DNA of 41,516 nucleotides from a virus. Shown here one piece after another: positions 18,219-26,733 of this stretch. The stretch spans positions 1 to 41,516 of the IMG/VR virus record IMGVR_UViG_3300008450_000104, one strand, 5' to 3'. Below the pieces are notes generated by a model. That model was not told the origin of the DNA. It ran no database searches and saw only the letters and a program-made list of their open reading frames with translations. Both the position numbers and the translations under genes were made by a program. Position 1 is the stretch's first letter. Every line of letters begins with the position of its first letter.

Positions 18219-19127
18219 TTACTCCGCGAATTCAATGCCGTCATTACGAACACAAACATTATTAATACATCTAAATGTATTAAAAGCTTCACCACTTAAC
18301 GGATCTTGACAATCAAAATCAGATGCACAAGATACTTCCGTAGGACCACCACCGTTTCCTACAGGTGGAAGTGAGAATACCGGCGCGGGCGTTGGTGCCG
18401 GCGTTGGTGCCGGTGCTGGTGGTGGTGCTGCGACACATCGTGATGCTGGTATTGGGAATCCAAATGTGGTATATCCTACATTTACAATTTGACAAGTAAA
18501 TCCTGATGGGCAGTTTTGTAGGAAAATATCACACTCGTCATTATTTGATATAGGAGCTGGTGTTATTGTAATAGGCGGTGGCGTTGGTGCTATTGGTGAT
18601 GGTGTTGGTGCCGGCGGTGTACACGGTACACATCCAGATGGACATGGTCTATTTGGTGCATATCCATCAACACATCCATTACCACAGTTACAATATCCGT
18701 ATGACAACGCAGCTGGAGCAGGTGTTGCGGGTGGTTGTGTTATTCCACACGGAAATGGTCCATTTAATCCACCAGCATCAAGCGTATAGTATTGACCACT
18801 ACCTGCGCCATAAATTCCATATGGAGCAGGTTGTGTTCCATTTGCATCTGTATAGTATGAACGGCCGTCAGTCCACAACCAACGAGAAAGTTCAGTTTGT
18901 AAATTTCCGTAGCAAATAGAATCTACTGTTGTAGAATATCCGCCAACTGCAATTTCTTCAAATTGTACTGGAGTTTTAGTAGTTTGAAATCTGACAAATC
19001 TCCAACCAGCTTCTGCTTCTGCTGATATGGTAACTTGGCGTCCATAATTTCCAGTTGCCTGACCAGCACTAATATATGCGCGGCCGCCTTCTGCTCCATT
19101 TACTAGTACGCTTGTTTGTATAGCCAT
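18219..19127 (-). CDS. Cys/Pro-rich modular surface protein, 302 aa
   Basis: The N-terminal ~55 residues form an InlB-repeat-like strand region with AGWRFVRFQTTKTPV, matching the neighbour at 17061-18215. Then come a Tyr/Gly-rich stretch, a Cys cluster (YCNCGNGCVDGY, PCPSGCVPC), Pro/Thr linkers (PAPTPSPIAPTPPP), a second Cys module (ECDIFLQNCPSGFTCQ), another PAPTPAPTPAP linker, and a final module with CASDFDCQ and CINNVCV spacing, like disulfide-rich knots of secreted proteins. There are well over a dozen cysteines and no metal-site pattern. It may be an extracellular binding protein displayed on the particle. AGGA about 8 bases upstream supports the start. Fold and partner unknown. Confidence 0.75.
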   Translation of the reverse strand: MAIQTSVLVNGAEGGRAYISAGQATGNYGRQVTISAEAEAGWRFVRFQTTKTPVQFEEIAVGGYSTTVDSICYGNLQTELSRWLWTDGRSYYTDANGTQPAPYGIYGAGSGQYYTLDAGGLNGPFPCGITQPPATPAPAALSYGYCNCGNGCVDGYAPNRPCPSGCVPCTPPAPTPSPIAPTPPPITITPAPISNNDECDIFLQNCPSGFTCQIVNVGYTTFGFPIPASRCVAAPPPAPAPTPAPTPAPVFSLPPVGNGGGPTEVSCASDFDCQDPLSGEAFNTFRCINNVCVRNDGIEFAE

Positions 19128-19145
19128 GTATATTTTCCTATGCTG

Positions 19146-20024
19146 TTAAGTTACAACAATACGACGATCAATTGTTTGTTGTAACTGATGTATGTTACTT
19201 TTTACTATTCGTTCTATGATGCTGAACATTTCATCTTGCTGAATTCGTTCATCACCACCCAATCCTTTAATAATTATTTCTTCCCTAGCCATTTCAAACA
19301 GTTTTGGTATGAACTCGTTTAGTTTATTAGAAAAATCTTGATTAATTGACACACGTTCAAGTTTACCAATAGTTTCGTCATATGTCTGTTCAGGTACTAC
19401 ACTTATTGCTCCAATAACATTATTCGCAGTTGCTCCTTCGGTGTCATCAGAAAATTGAACTCCAGATTTAAATATTTTTTCCAAAACACCCACAGCATCA
19501 GCTCTATTAAAAGATTTTTGTAGAAATTCACGCAATAACAACGAGTTTTCAACTACGGCTACTTCACTATTATATTCATTGTTGAATATCAATTCAACTT
19601 CAGTTCGAGACGGTCCCATTTCCACCATAGACAATCTACGGTCTGCGTATGAACCAATTTCGTCAGAAAAAAAGTTCATAACAAGTTTATATGTGCCTGG
19701 TATTAGTACTAAATTGTTTATTTCGAATAGCTTTGTAAAATCTATCTGTAGGTAATTTTTATATGTTCCGTCCGTATATCCTACAATATGTAATTTTACT
19801 ATTCCATCGGACAATTTTGTAACTACACTTAATATTAAATCATTTGAGTTTACAATAGTACTATAGAAATGAAATTCTACATTATCTTCGTTATCGTAAC
19901 CAAAGCTTCCTGGCAGTTCTTCCAATAAAACTCCATCTTCTGGATATTTTACTATTCTTGATGCTAGAAATCTTGGTTCTGTTTTTGTAGTTATGTCACT
20001 TCTAAAGTTATTTTGATTTGGCAT
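19146..20024 (-). CDS. Baseplate/tail structural protein of unknown family, 292 aa
   Basis: The first half is beta-rich (FHFYSTIVNSNDLILSVVT, GTYKLVMNFFSDEIGSY), the second half helical and acidic (SLLLREFLQKSFNRADAVG to IIERIVKSNIHQLQQTIDR). No catalytic residues, cysteines or membrane segments are evident. It lies 8 bases downstream of the 137-aa gene and upstream of the repeat-rich surface proteins, within the block between the gp6-like protein and the giant gp7-like protein. The ribosome binding site is weak, so expression may depend on coupling. Assigned as structural from context only. Confidence 0.72.
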   Translation of the reverse strand: MPNQNNFRSDITTKTEPRFLASRIVKYPEDGVLLEELPGSFGYDNEDNVEFHFYSTIVNSNDLILSVVTKLSDGIVKLHIVGYTDGTYKNYLQIDFTKLFEINNLVLIPGTYKLVMNFFSDEIGSYADRRLSMVEMGPSRTEVELIFNNEYNSEVAVVENSLLLREFLQKSFNRADAVGVLEKIFKSGVQFSDDTEGATANNVIGAISVVPEQTYDETIGKLERVSINQDFSNKLNEFIPKLFEMAREEIIIKGLGGDERIQQDEMFSIIERIVKSNIHQLQQTIDRRIVVT

Positions 20025-20032
20025 AATTTAAC

Positions 20033-20446
20033 TTATAAAGGTGGTAACCCGTCACCAGAATCATTAAACTCTGCGTTATCTAATTCTGTAAAGGTCTTGT
20101 CTAAACTTAAAATAACAGATGGTCTATATCTTTCAAAATATACTGGTGCGTAATAATGTTGCGATGCGGTTGGTACGTTTTCTATTGTTGGGGTTAGTAT
20201 GATCGTTGACCCATCAATATCAACAGGTGTTACTACTTTAAATGGATAAACTGATGACACTTCTGGTTGCAGTTCATTTAATGACTGTGTTGTTTGTATT
20301 ACGTTTGGCGAAATAGCACGTTTATCTAGTGTATAAACGTCTCCTAAAGCAGAAAAATTGCTAGAGGAAACAAATATTATATCTTCATTTTCCCGATTTA
20401 CATTTACTAAAAATTTAGGTATGTAAGTGTTAAACGTATTACTCAT
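20033..20446 (-). CDS. Small structural protein of unknown family, 137 aa
   Basis: Starts MSNTFNTYIPKFLVNVNREN and ends DSGDGLPPL. Beta-rich, no cysteine, no membrane segment. The start overlaps the last 8 bases of the upstream 346-aa gene, and the stop is 8 bases before the next gene, so it is embedded in the baseplate operon. I do not recognise the family. Compact size and position suggest an adaptor between wedge and fibre components, which is only inference. Confidence 0.7.
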   Translation of the reverse strand: MSNTFNTYIPKFLVNVNRENEDIIFVSSSNFSALGDVYTLDKRAISPNVIQTTQSLNELQPEVSSVYPFKVVTPVDIDGSTIILTPTIENVPTASQHYYAPVYFERYRPSVILSLDKTFTELDNAEFNDSGDGLPPL

Positions 20447-21479
20447 TGCTGTCTATTTTAAAAGTATAATTAAATTCTGGGAAGAATACTAAATTTTGTG
20501 ATTGTATTTTTAAATCTATATTGTAGTATCTATTGATGTTTAATCCGTTTGTGTCTAGAATAATATATGAACCAGAAGCGTCACAGTTTATTGCAGAATA
20601 TGCATCAAATCTAAATAATTCAACATCAGCAGCGACATCCCGTATTCTAAAATACGATTGGGACGGAAGATAGTACATATTTCGATAACGTTGTACCGCA
20701 TCAAATCGTTTATCAGGATATAAGTCTCGAACTACCAAATAAATCTTATCAACCTCACCACTAGTGTATGATTGTTTAATATTTTTTGGTACAATTGAAA
20801 GATTACTATTTGGAATAGGCTTTAAACTTCCTGTTATAAACACTTGGTCGTTCCACACGACTTCTAGTAACGGTTCATATACCGTATGCGTGTTTCCAGA
20901 AAAAAATTTAATGTTACCTTTGTTGCTCTGATCTATTTCGTCTACATTTGGTAACTTAACTATAAGTCCATTCCACGGTGTTGTATTTACACCTTGTATT
21001 ACCGGTCCAATTAAATTTGTTACATTAATTCTTATGTTGGATGATATTGGAACTTCTGAAAACGTATAGGATGCGGTTGTGGTCGTGGTAAAATCACTTC
21101 CAGCATTACTCCATGATGTTAATCGTGTTGCTTTTTCCCACGTTACACCATCTTCCACATTTCTATTATCTTGATAAAAATATCCACTACCTTCAATCCA
21201 ACTACGAGATATTGGACAAATTTCTATAGCTTGATATCTATTTACAAATTTTGCATCAGCAATGTGTAAATTCAAATAATATTGCGCACTTGATGTATAT
21301 GAACCGCTTACTAAATTAAAATTAAGTAGTGTGCGCACGGAACCGGTAGCGTACATTTTATCAGCATCTGTCGGTTTTACCCACTTACCAACTTCTAATA
21401 TTTCATCTAATCCAGAATTATCAAATGGTAATCTTTGATAGATACTAGCGTCTTGTGTAGTTTTAACAAAAGTTCTCAT
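20439..21479 (-). CDS. DNRLRE-like structural protein, 346 aa
   Basis: The N-terminal ~210 residues have the layout of DNRLRE/carbohydrate-binding-like beta domains: a start with QDASIYQRLPFDNSGLDEIL, the strand ARTLLNF-like VRTLLNFNL, the paired-strand YYLNLHIADAK, and the tryptophan turn SRSWIEGSGYF. The remainder (LKPIPNSNLSIVPKNIKQSY onward) is a second beta domain. Length is close to T4 gp8 (334 aa), and the gene follows gp6, but I see no sequence basis for calling it gp8. The start has an AGAGAA-type site and lies 12 bases after the gp6-like gene. A baseplate periphery role is inferred. Confidence 0.72.
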   Translation of the reverse strand: MRTFVKTTQDASIYQRLPFDNSGLDEILEVGKWVKPTDADKMYATGSVRTLLNFNLVSGSYTSSAQYYLNLHIADAKFVNRYQAIEICPISRSWIEGSGYFYQDNRNVEDGVTWEKATRLTSWSNAGSDFTTTTTASYTFSEVPISSNIRINVTNLIGPVIQGVNTTPWNGLIVKLPNVDEIDQSNKGNIKFFSGNTHTVYEPLLEVVWNDQVFITGSLKPIPNSNLSIVPKNIKQSYTSGEVDKIYLVVRDLYPDKRFDAVQRYRNMYYLPSQSYFRIRDVAADVELFRFDAYSAINCDASGSYIILDTNGLNINRYYNIDLKIQSQNLVFFPEFNYTFKIDSNE

Positions 21480-21491
21480 AGTAATTCTCTA

Positions 21492-23480
21492 TTATTGTCG
21501 AGCACTTCCGATAATATCCGTTTCTGGATAACGTATCTCGAAGATACAAGGGTCTAACGATGGATAAATAACATCATCTTCTATTGCTTCGTCCATCGGA
21601 TAACGGTATTCTTGATAATCACGACCATCTTGGAACTTATATTTATTAATTATTTCTACATTTGTCACGGTTTGTACACCGTCCACCGAACCAATTGTCA
21701 ATCGTAAATCATTAAGTATGATTGGTTGATTGATTTGCCAACGGTCAATATCAAAAAATTGTTTAACTGCATCAATTGCTCTAGCTAATACATCATTCAT
21801 ATTGTAATTACGATAAACTACAATATCAAATTTTACAGCAATATTAACTACGAACGCATCGACAATATTCACATCATCAGTTAAAACACGATATTGTTCT
21901 AAATAATTCGCTAAATTTTTCTTTACTAACGAATTTAATGTAGTAAGTTTTTTCTGTGCGTTGTATCCTAATACATAAAGATTTACAGCATTTGGAGAAA
22001 CTGGATCGTTTACGTATGCTCTGTTGTTAAATGGATTTTGGTCATTATTTACTACCAATTTTGTTGCATCTTGTTCCATTACTGAATTAATTTGTTCGTC
22101 ACGTACAACAAATACTTTAGCAACTGCGCCAAATTTTGACGGCATTGCTAAACTACGAACAATATAATCTGCGTCTGTAACTACTCTATTTTGTGCATTA
22201 AAGTAGGCTAGTGCATTTTGACGAAGTTCTTCTATAGTCTCAATTCCGGCTCCACCAGTTGCGGGTTCATCATTTGTAATTGCTACACTTTCTACACTAC
22301 GTGCAAAAAGATTTTGTTCTGATGAAGCGTAATCAACTGCTCTATTTGCTATTAGCACCGAATCGACATTTACAATTGTATTAGATGCAACATTTGATTC
22401 TACACCGCCACCAACCGTATATGTAATTGTTAACGTAGTATTTGCAGGTGCGACACCAAACGTATCTGACGCTAAAAAGTCTGAAGGGTCTATTGCCGTA
22501 TTTGCTACATTTTGATTGTATTTTGTATTTGCAATTTGAATTGGTCCAAGTGTCATAATATCTTGATCAGCAGATGTAGCTCCACCTGACCCAAACCACA
22601 CTTCCAATTTTAAATTATTGTTTATTCTAGTAGTAAATCGACGCGACTTTCGTATAAAGCGTGCTATTTTTGCCGGAGGTAACGAACCGGTGGTCATTAA
22701 TTCTGCTTGTAAAAAGGCAGAAGAGGCTCTTGGTGAAATATCACGTTCTTCAATTACAATATCTTGACCTAGATAATCAACTTCATACCAATCATTTCCA
22801 TCAGAATCGACAATACTAACAATACTAATTACGTCATTTTCTGGAAGTTCTATTCTGGTGAACGGTTCGGGTGATCCAAATGTATATGTAGCAGTTTTTA
22901 TATCCGCCGATATTAATTTAATTTTTTTAGACACGACATAAGACGTAGGTGCTAATGACGCATCTCTCGTTAAAATTCTTATAGTACGATTACGTTCATC
23001 TGCGAAGTCTACATCTTCTATAGACCGAAATGATTTGATAGGCGGTGTGTTGGTAGAAAATTTAGAGTTAGTTAATATCTTTAAGAAGAATCTTTTATCT
23101 GGATCGTAATTGTTTGCGACACCAAGAGCTGGAACAATTTGATGTACCGTTGCTTCTACCGTCGCGGCCGCGGTCAATCTTGGTTTATATCCCATAGCCT
23201 GTGAGATAGCGATGATATTTTGACGCTCTTGTGCAAATAATAAAAGATTTTCTCTAAATTGTGTATCAATATAGTATGTTAAAACGTCACCGACGTATGC
23301 TGCCATTTCCATAAACATCATACCCGGTGAAGTTTCATTAAAATCCGTATATGTGTTTGGATAATATGCTTTAGCAAACTCAATTAAATTACTTCGAAAC
23401 TCGGTAAAGTTTTTAGCAAGATAACTTACGTCTTTTGTATTCGGTATGAATTTTTTAATTATCGGTTGCGTTACCGCCAT
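21492..23480 (-). CDS. Baseplate wedge protein, T4 gp6-like (baseplate J family)
   Basis: 662 aa, nearly the length of T4 gp6 (660). The N-terminal region (VSYLAKNFTEFRSNLIEFAK ... SPGMMFMEMAAYVGDVLTYY, residues 19-70) is the typical gp6/gpJ opening. Residues 401-460 (ITNDEPATGGAGIETIEELR, then NRVVTDADYIVRS) match the baseplate-J core. gp6 forms the ring-building dimer of the wedge and couples sheath contraction to baseplate opening. AGGAG 7 bases upstream supports the start. It directly follows the gp25-like gene with a 12-base gap, the usual order in contractile injection systems. Confidence 0.9.
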   Translation of the reverse strand: MAVTQPIIKKFIPNTKDVSYLAKNFTEFRSNLIEFAKAYYPNTYTDFNETSPGMMFMEMAAYVGDVLTYYIDTQFRENLLLFAQERQNIIAISQAMGYKPRLTAAATVEATVHQIVPALGVANNYDPDKRFFLKILTNSKFSTNTPPIKSFRSIEDVDFADERNRTIRILTRDASLAPTSYVVSKKIKLISADIKTATYTFGSPEPFTRIELPENDVISIVSIVDSDGNDWYEVDYLGQDIVIEERDISPRASSAFLQAELMTTGSLPPAKIARFIRKSRRFTTRINNNLKLEVWFGSGGATSADQDIMTLGPIQIANTKYNQNVANTAIDPSDFLASDTFGVAPANTTLTITYTVGGGVESNVASNTIVNVDSVLIANRAVDYASSEQNLFARSVESVAITNDEPATGGAGIETIEELRQNALAYFNAQNRVVTDADYIVRSLAMPSKFGAVAKVFVVRDEQINSVMEQDATKLVVNNDQNPFNNRAYVNDPVSPNAVNLYVLGYNAQKKLTTLNSLVKKNLANYLEQYRVLTDDVNIVDAFVVNIAVKFDIVVYRNYNMNDVLARAIDAVKQFFDIDRWQINQPIILNDLRLTIGSVDGVQTVTNVEIINKYKFQDGRDYQEYRYPMDEAIEDDVIYPSLDPCIFEIRYPETDIIGSARQ

Positions 23481-23492
23481 GTAAGTCTCCTA

Positions 23493-23873
23493 CTAAAACG
23501 TTAATACGATTGTATCTTGTATATTTGGATTAGTTCGTAATCGATATCCAACATACAATCGCAACCTATTTTGATCTAAATCTTCTGGTGCAGCGTTTAA
23601 CTCAAACCTAATTAATTCTAAAAACGGCATCCATTTTTCAACCGCATCTAAAACCGAAAGTTTAGCTCCTTCTATGTTTTCCGGAGTCAACTGCTCAAAA
23701 AGATAGTCGTGAATACCACACCCAAACTCCGGTTGATGAACACGCTCCCCCTTTCTAGTAAGTATCAAATTTATAAAATTTGATTTAACTTGAGTGAGAG
23801 TATCGAGTGATTGTTCAAAATAACCTGTATTTCCTATTTGTAATGGTAGTGTTATTCCGATACCTTTAGCCAT
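23493..23873 (-). CDS. Baseplate wedge protein, T4 gp25-like
   Basis: 126 aa (T4 gp25 has 132). Key stretches: GITLPLQIGNTGYFEQSLDT, NLILTRKGERVHQPEFGCG, and IHDYLFEQLTPENI, all typical of the gp25/gpW family that contacts the first sheath ring. This family was once called lysozyme-like but acts structurally. AGGAG lies 7 bases before the start. Its position just upstream of the gp6-like gene matches the conserved W-J (gp25-gp6) pair of contractile tails. Confidence 0.92.
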   Translation of the reverse strand: MAKGIGITLPLQIGNTGYFEQSLDTLTQVKSNFINLILTRKGERVHQPEFGCGIHDYLFEQLTPENIEGAKLSVLDAVEKWMPFLELIRFELNAAPEDLDQNRLRLYVGYRLRTNPNIQDTIVLTF

Positions 23874-23885
23874 AAAAATCTCCTA

Positions 23886-24266
23886 TTATACGATTTTCAT
23901 CGCTTTCATTAATTGCGAATAATCTTTTGTCAAAGCGTCTCGAACGTTCGGATCTACAGAGGTGGCTGGGACTTGTATTTTATTTCCTGCAGAATCCACT
24001 GTAGTAAACGTATTATGCGCAGTAATATTAGATGTATTCGCACTAATAGTTCCAGATTCACGATTATAGTCAATACCCATTAATTCTGCAAGTCTACCTC
24101 TATCAATTTTAGGTTTGACTGCTTTAGGTTTTTCTGTTATAGATTCATTTAGTTTGGATACGTTTTTTACTTCTGCAACGGCTTCCGCTAACAATTCAGG
24201 TAAAATACGTTGTACTTCTTCTTCGACTATAGTTCTTATATATGCTTTTAATAATTGTTTATCCAT
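23886..24266 (-). CDS. Small virion/baseplate protein of unknown family, 126 aa
   Basis: The N-terminal half is predicted helical and acidic (LLKAYIRTIVEEEVQRILPE, LLAEAVAEVKNVS), then a Lys/Pro linker, then a short beta region with Asn/Thr (SGTISANTSNITAHNTFTTV) and a helical end (DALTKDYSQLMKAMKIV). Good AGGAGA site 5-7 bases upstream. It sits between the coiled-coil 171-aa gene and gp25 with 12- and 23-base gaps. The helix-linker-strand layout could suit a hub or tape-associated adaptor; function is unknown. Confidence 0.72.
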   Translation of the reverse strand: MDKQLLKAYIRTIVEEEVQRILPELLAEAVAEVKNVSKLNESITEKPKAVKPKIDRGRLAELMGIDYNRESGTISANTSNITAHNTFTTVDSAGNKIQVPATSVDPNVRDALTKDYSQLMKAMKIV

Positions 24267-24289
24267 ATATATCTCCTTACGTAGACGAT

Positions 24290-24805
24290 TTATGTTAATG
24301 TGGATGGAAACGGTAACGCTGGTAACGGTGGTATTTTTGGTGCTTGTACTACTGTACTTGGTGGGGTTAATGGAAATTTAAATAATTCTTTTCCTTTTGC
24401 CAAATTTTGTTTTCCTGCATTTCTTTTTTCTTTTGCTAAATCTTTTATTTGTTTTAATGCGGATAGTGTAGCTAAAATTTTAGGATCAACTAATGGGGGT
24501 TTTGGTATTTTTGCTAATAATCCAGCTACAGCTGCACCCGCTGCGGCAGTAGCAGCACCTTGTAAATTACCTGCAGCAGCTTTTGCTTTATTTACTGCTT
24601 CTTCTTTTGCTTTTAACGCAGTTTCTTTTGCTTCGGTAACTTTTAACTGTGCTTCTGCTTCCAATTGCCGTTTTACTAAATTTGGATCAGGAACTACAGG
24701 AACTTTTGCTTTAATATCAGTTAATGTTACTGGCGGAATTGGTGGTGTTGGAATTGACGTTATGGTTCCTGCCTTTTGTACTGCTGCTTGAATTGGGTCT
24801 AACAT
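24290..24805 (-). CDS. Pro-flanked coiled-coil/Ala-rich protein, 171 aa
   Basis: A Pro-rich N-terminus (TSIPTPPIPPVTLTD) is followed by a long charged helix (LVKRQLEAEAQLKVTEAKE, TALKAKEEAVNKAKAAAG), an Ala-rich hydrophobic segment (GAATAAAGAAVAGLLAKI), a second basic helix, and a Pro-rich tail ending LPALPFPSTLT. The Ala-rich segment could insert into membrane or pack in a helical bundle. It starts 1 base after the hub gene stop, in the place where hub-associated proteins lie. Assembly or tail-tube initiation is possible, but I do not recognise the family. Confidence 0.7.
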   Translation of the reverse strand: MLDPIQAAVQKAGTITSIPTPPIPPVTLTDIKAKVPVVPDPNLVKRQLEAEAQLKVTEAKETALKAKEEAVNKAKAAAGNLQGAATAAAGAAVAGLLAKIPKPPLVDPKILATLSALKQIKDLAKEKRNAGKQNLAKGKELFKFPLTPPSTVVQAPKIPPLPALPFPSTLT

Positions 24806-24806
24806 A

Positions 24807-26309
24807 TTAGGTTACCTTGTAATAAGATTCTGATAGTATCCATTTATTATTTTCTGTTTTTACTTGTTGACCTTGTTCAAATTCGTTTAGTTCAATTTTT
24901 GGTTCTTCATTCTGTAACATTACATAATTATCTTCGCTGTTGAACGGAGCTTTCTTAAATGTACCTGTTTTTAACTCGTTGTATAACGTTAGTAACGCAG
25001 TTTCTATAGCTGGATTTAGTTTACCAGGACCAGTGGGTGTAATCACATGAAAATTTGATGCAATGGCCGGCTTTCCACCGGACAAAGTTATTCTAGAATT
25101 TGCTTGTGTCTGTGCACGTATTCCTGTTGGAACACCCATCAACGCCTCTATCAATCTAGCTAAGAATATTGCAATACTTGTACCACCCACAAGTGGTTCA
25201 TCTTCATTTTCTACACTTCCTACATAGATTTTATCAGCAAGAAATGAAGTCTTTTTAATTGAAATAGATAGTATGTCGTTTCCGGCATTTATGATATGAT
25301 CTTTATCTGCAATATCTTGTATGTTGTTAGTAGCTTTTTGTATTATATCAACAAATGCGGTTAGTATGATATTACTATCTGTATCTATGGATGTATTTTT
25401 AAAGCTATTGAGGTATATTTCTTCGTTAGCGAACATCATAATATGTGTTAGTTTTGAATCTAACACAATTCTATCTGAATTTAGTAGTATCGTTGCTTTG
25501 TCAAATTTTTGTGGTGGGTTTTGTATAGAACGATAAAAAGCACCTATATTAATCGTAATAGGTTCAAACGGTATTACTTGATCAGAAGTCATCCAAATTG
25601 ACGATGCATCTTTGTTTACATCTTCAAGTATTAATCCAAAAGGACTTTGTTTAGTTGCATCAGTTTTTTCTAAATCCTTACCTTGACCAGTGCGCAAGAT
25701 AATATTTGGCGCCAATCCTTTGCTACTCGGGTCAATTTGACTTGAACCAAATCGTATACTATGCCCCATTCTACCTTGAAAAATTACATCACCTTCAAAA
25801 TGTTTTAATGGGCGAACTCGACTGTCTGGTTTAAAGTATTTACCAAACTGATGTCGTTCTACACTTAATTCATCACCCGATGCTACTGCAGCAGCTAACG
25901 TATTTGTCAATCGTTTATTTAACGCATCGTTTAGTTTTAACATACCGTTTTCGGGTACTCTATGTGCTAACGGAACTCTACGACCATAAAAAAAGTTACC
26001 TCTAATTTTTTGAAGAATTACTAACTCTCCAATTAGGGGTAACTGTTGCACTTCAAAATCTATTGGGTCTGCCCAAGGCAATAATTCTTGGTCTACTGTA
26101 TGTGATACAGAGAAAATACGTACTTTTGCTGCTCCTACGTTATATCCGTCTTTAGGTGAATACTCTGGATGTGTATGATCTACTATTATGTCTACGACAA
26201 GACCCTCATATACAGATTCTTGTATACTTCTAGCTGATTCTGTGTTGCCGGAGATCGCCATATCTCCAGTAGGTCTACCTCTATAAACAATACGATCACC
26301 GGATGCCAT
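24807..26309 (-). CDS. Baseplate hub protein with OB-fold (T4 gp5-like), 500 aa
   Basis: Residues ~30-130 (YEGLVVDIIVDHTHPEYSPK ... LPLIGELVILQKIRGNFFYG) fit the OB-fold of gp5/VgrG-type spike proteins. No T4-lysozyme domain is visible, and I see no clear triple-helix repeat at the C-terminus, so the spike needle and lytic domain may be separate proteins. The rest contains polar beta segments with repeated isoleucine/asparagine (FANEEIYLNSFKNTSIDTDS). The gene begins 1 base after the stop of the 127-aa gene and is followed 1 base later by the coiled-coil gene, so coupling is tight. Hub identity is likely; gp5 orthology in detail is inference. Confidence 0.75.
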   Translation of the reverse strand: MASGDRIVYRGRPTGDMAISGNTESARSIQESVYEGLVVDIIVDHTHPEYSPKDGYNVGAAKVRIFSVSHTVDQELLPWADPIDFEVQQLPLIGELVILQKIRGNFFYGRRVPLAHRVPENGMLKLNDALNKRLTNTLAAAVASGDELSVERHQFGKYFKPDSRVRPLKHFEGDVIFQGRMGHSIRFGSSQIDPSSKGLAPNIILRTGQGKDLEKTDATKQSPFGLILEDVNKDASSIWMTSDQVIPFEPITINIGAFYRSIQNPPQKFDKATILLNSDRIVLDSKLTHIMMFANEEIYLNSFKNTSIDTDSNIILTAFVDIIQKATNNIQDIADKDHIINAGNDILSISIKKTSFLADKIYVGSVENEDEPLVGGTSIAIFLARLIEALMGVPTGIRAQTQANSRITLSGGKPAIASNFHVITPTGPGKLNPAIETALLTLYNELKTGTFKKAPFNSEDNYVMLQNEEPKIELNEFEQGQQVKTENNKWILSESYYKVT

Positions 26310-26310
26310 A

Positions 26311-26694
26311 TTACTTTCTCAATTGTGTTATCGTATTATCTAATTCGTCTTGTTCTGCTAAAACTGCATCGAAGTCCGATTTTATATTGTTTAATAACTG
26401 GTTTTTTTCCTCTTCTGATAGCAGTTCCGTACTTGCAGATTTACTATTAACTGATACCAATCGTTGTGCTATCTGTACTAGTCGGACAATGTGTTCATCG
26501 TTCTTTACGTTTACTTCTAAAAAGTCTTTAACTACCGGTCCAAGTACAGCAGCATCCTCTGGAGTACGAATTAGTTTGACCATACTTGCTACAAATTGAT
26601 TTATTTGGGCACGTTTAGCTTCTGTGTTCTTATACACATCAGAAAACAAATCCGCTAAGGTCTTTCCATCAAAAATAACGTTATCAAATGCCAT
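26311..26694 (-). CDS. Helical protein between late sigma factor and hub, 127 aa
   Basis: Predicted all-helical: FDGKTLADLFSDVYKNTEAK, INQFVASMVKLIRTPEDAAV, and a C-terminal coiled coil (LSEEEKNQLLNNIKSDFDAV, LAEQDELDNTITQLRK). No cysteine, no membrane segment. It is first in the hub/baseplate block and follows the sigma factor gene by a 39-base gap that carries a TATTTATA motif 31 bases before the start, so a promoter here is plausible. I do not recognise the family; a chaperone or assembly role would fit its helical, acidic nature. Confidence 0.72.
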   Translation of the reverse strand: MAFDNVIFDGKTLADLFSDVYKNTEAKRAQINQFVASMVKLIRTPEDAAVLGPVVKDFLEVNVKNDEHIVRLVQIAQRLVSVNSKSASTELLSEEEKNQLLNNIKSDFDAVLAEQDELDNTITQLRK

Positions 26695-26724
26695 ATTTTA
26701 CTCATTTATGTAAACAGTCTATAA

Positions 26725-26732
26725 TATAAATA
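26725..26732 (-). promoter_or_regulatory. AT-rich junction motif, possible late promoter element
   Basis: The minus strand reads TATTTATA here, 31 bases before the start at 26694. The same octamer, or TATTTATC, is found at 8764-8771, 9674-9681, 11618-11625, 32805-32812 and 35591-35598, each 2 to about 80 bases upstream of a minus-strand start. It is the reverse complement of the T4 late promoter core TATAAATA, so its orientation does not fit the simple T4 model. Confidence 0.35.
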
Positions 26733-26733
26733 T

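Noticed and set aside
24300-24791. 163-codon plus-strand frame
   Set aside because: Antisense of the Ala/Lys-rich coiled-coil gene; composition-driven open frame.
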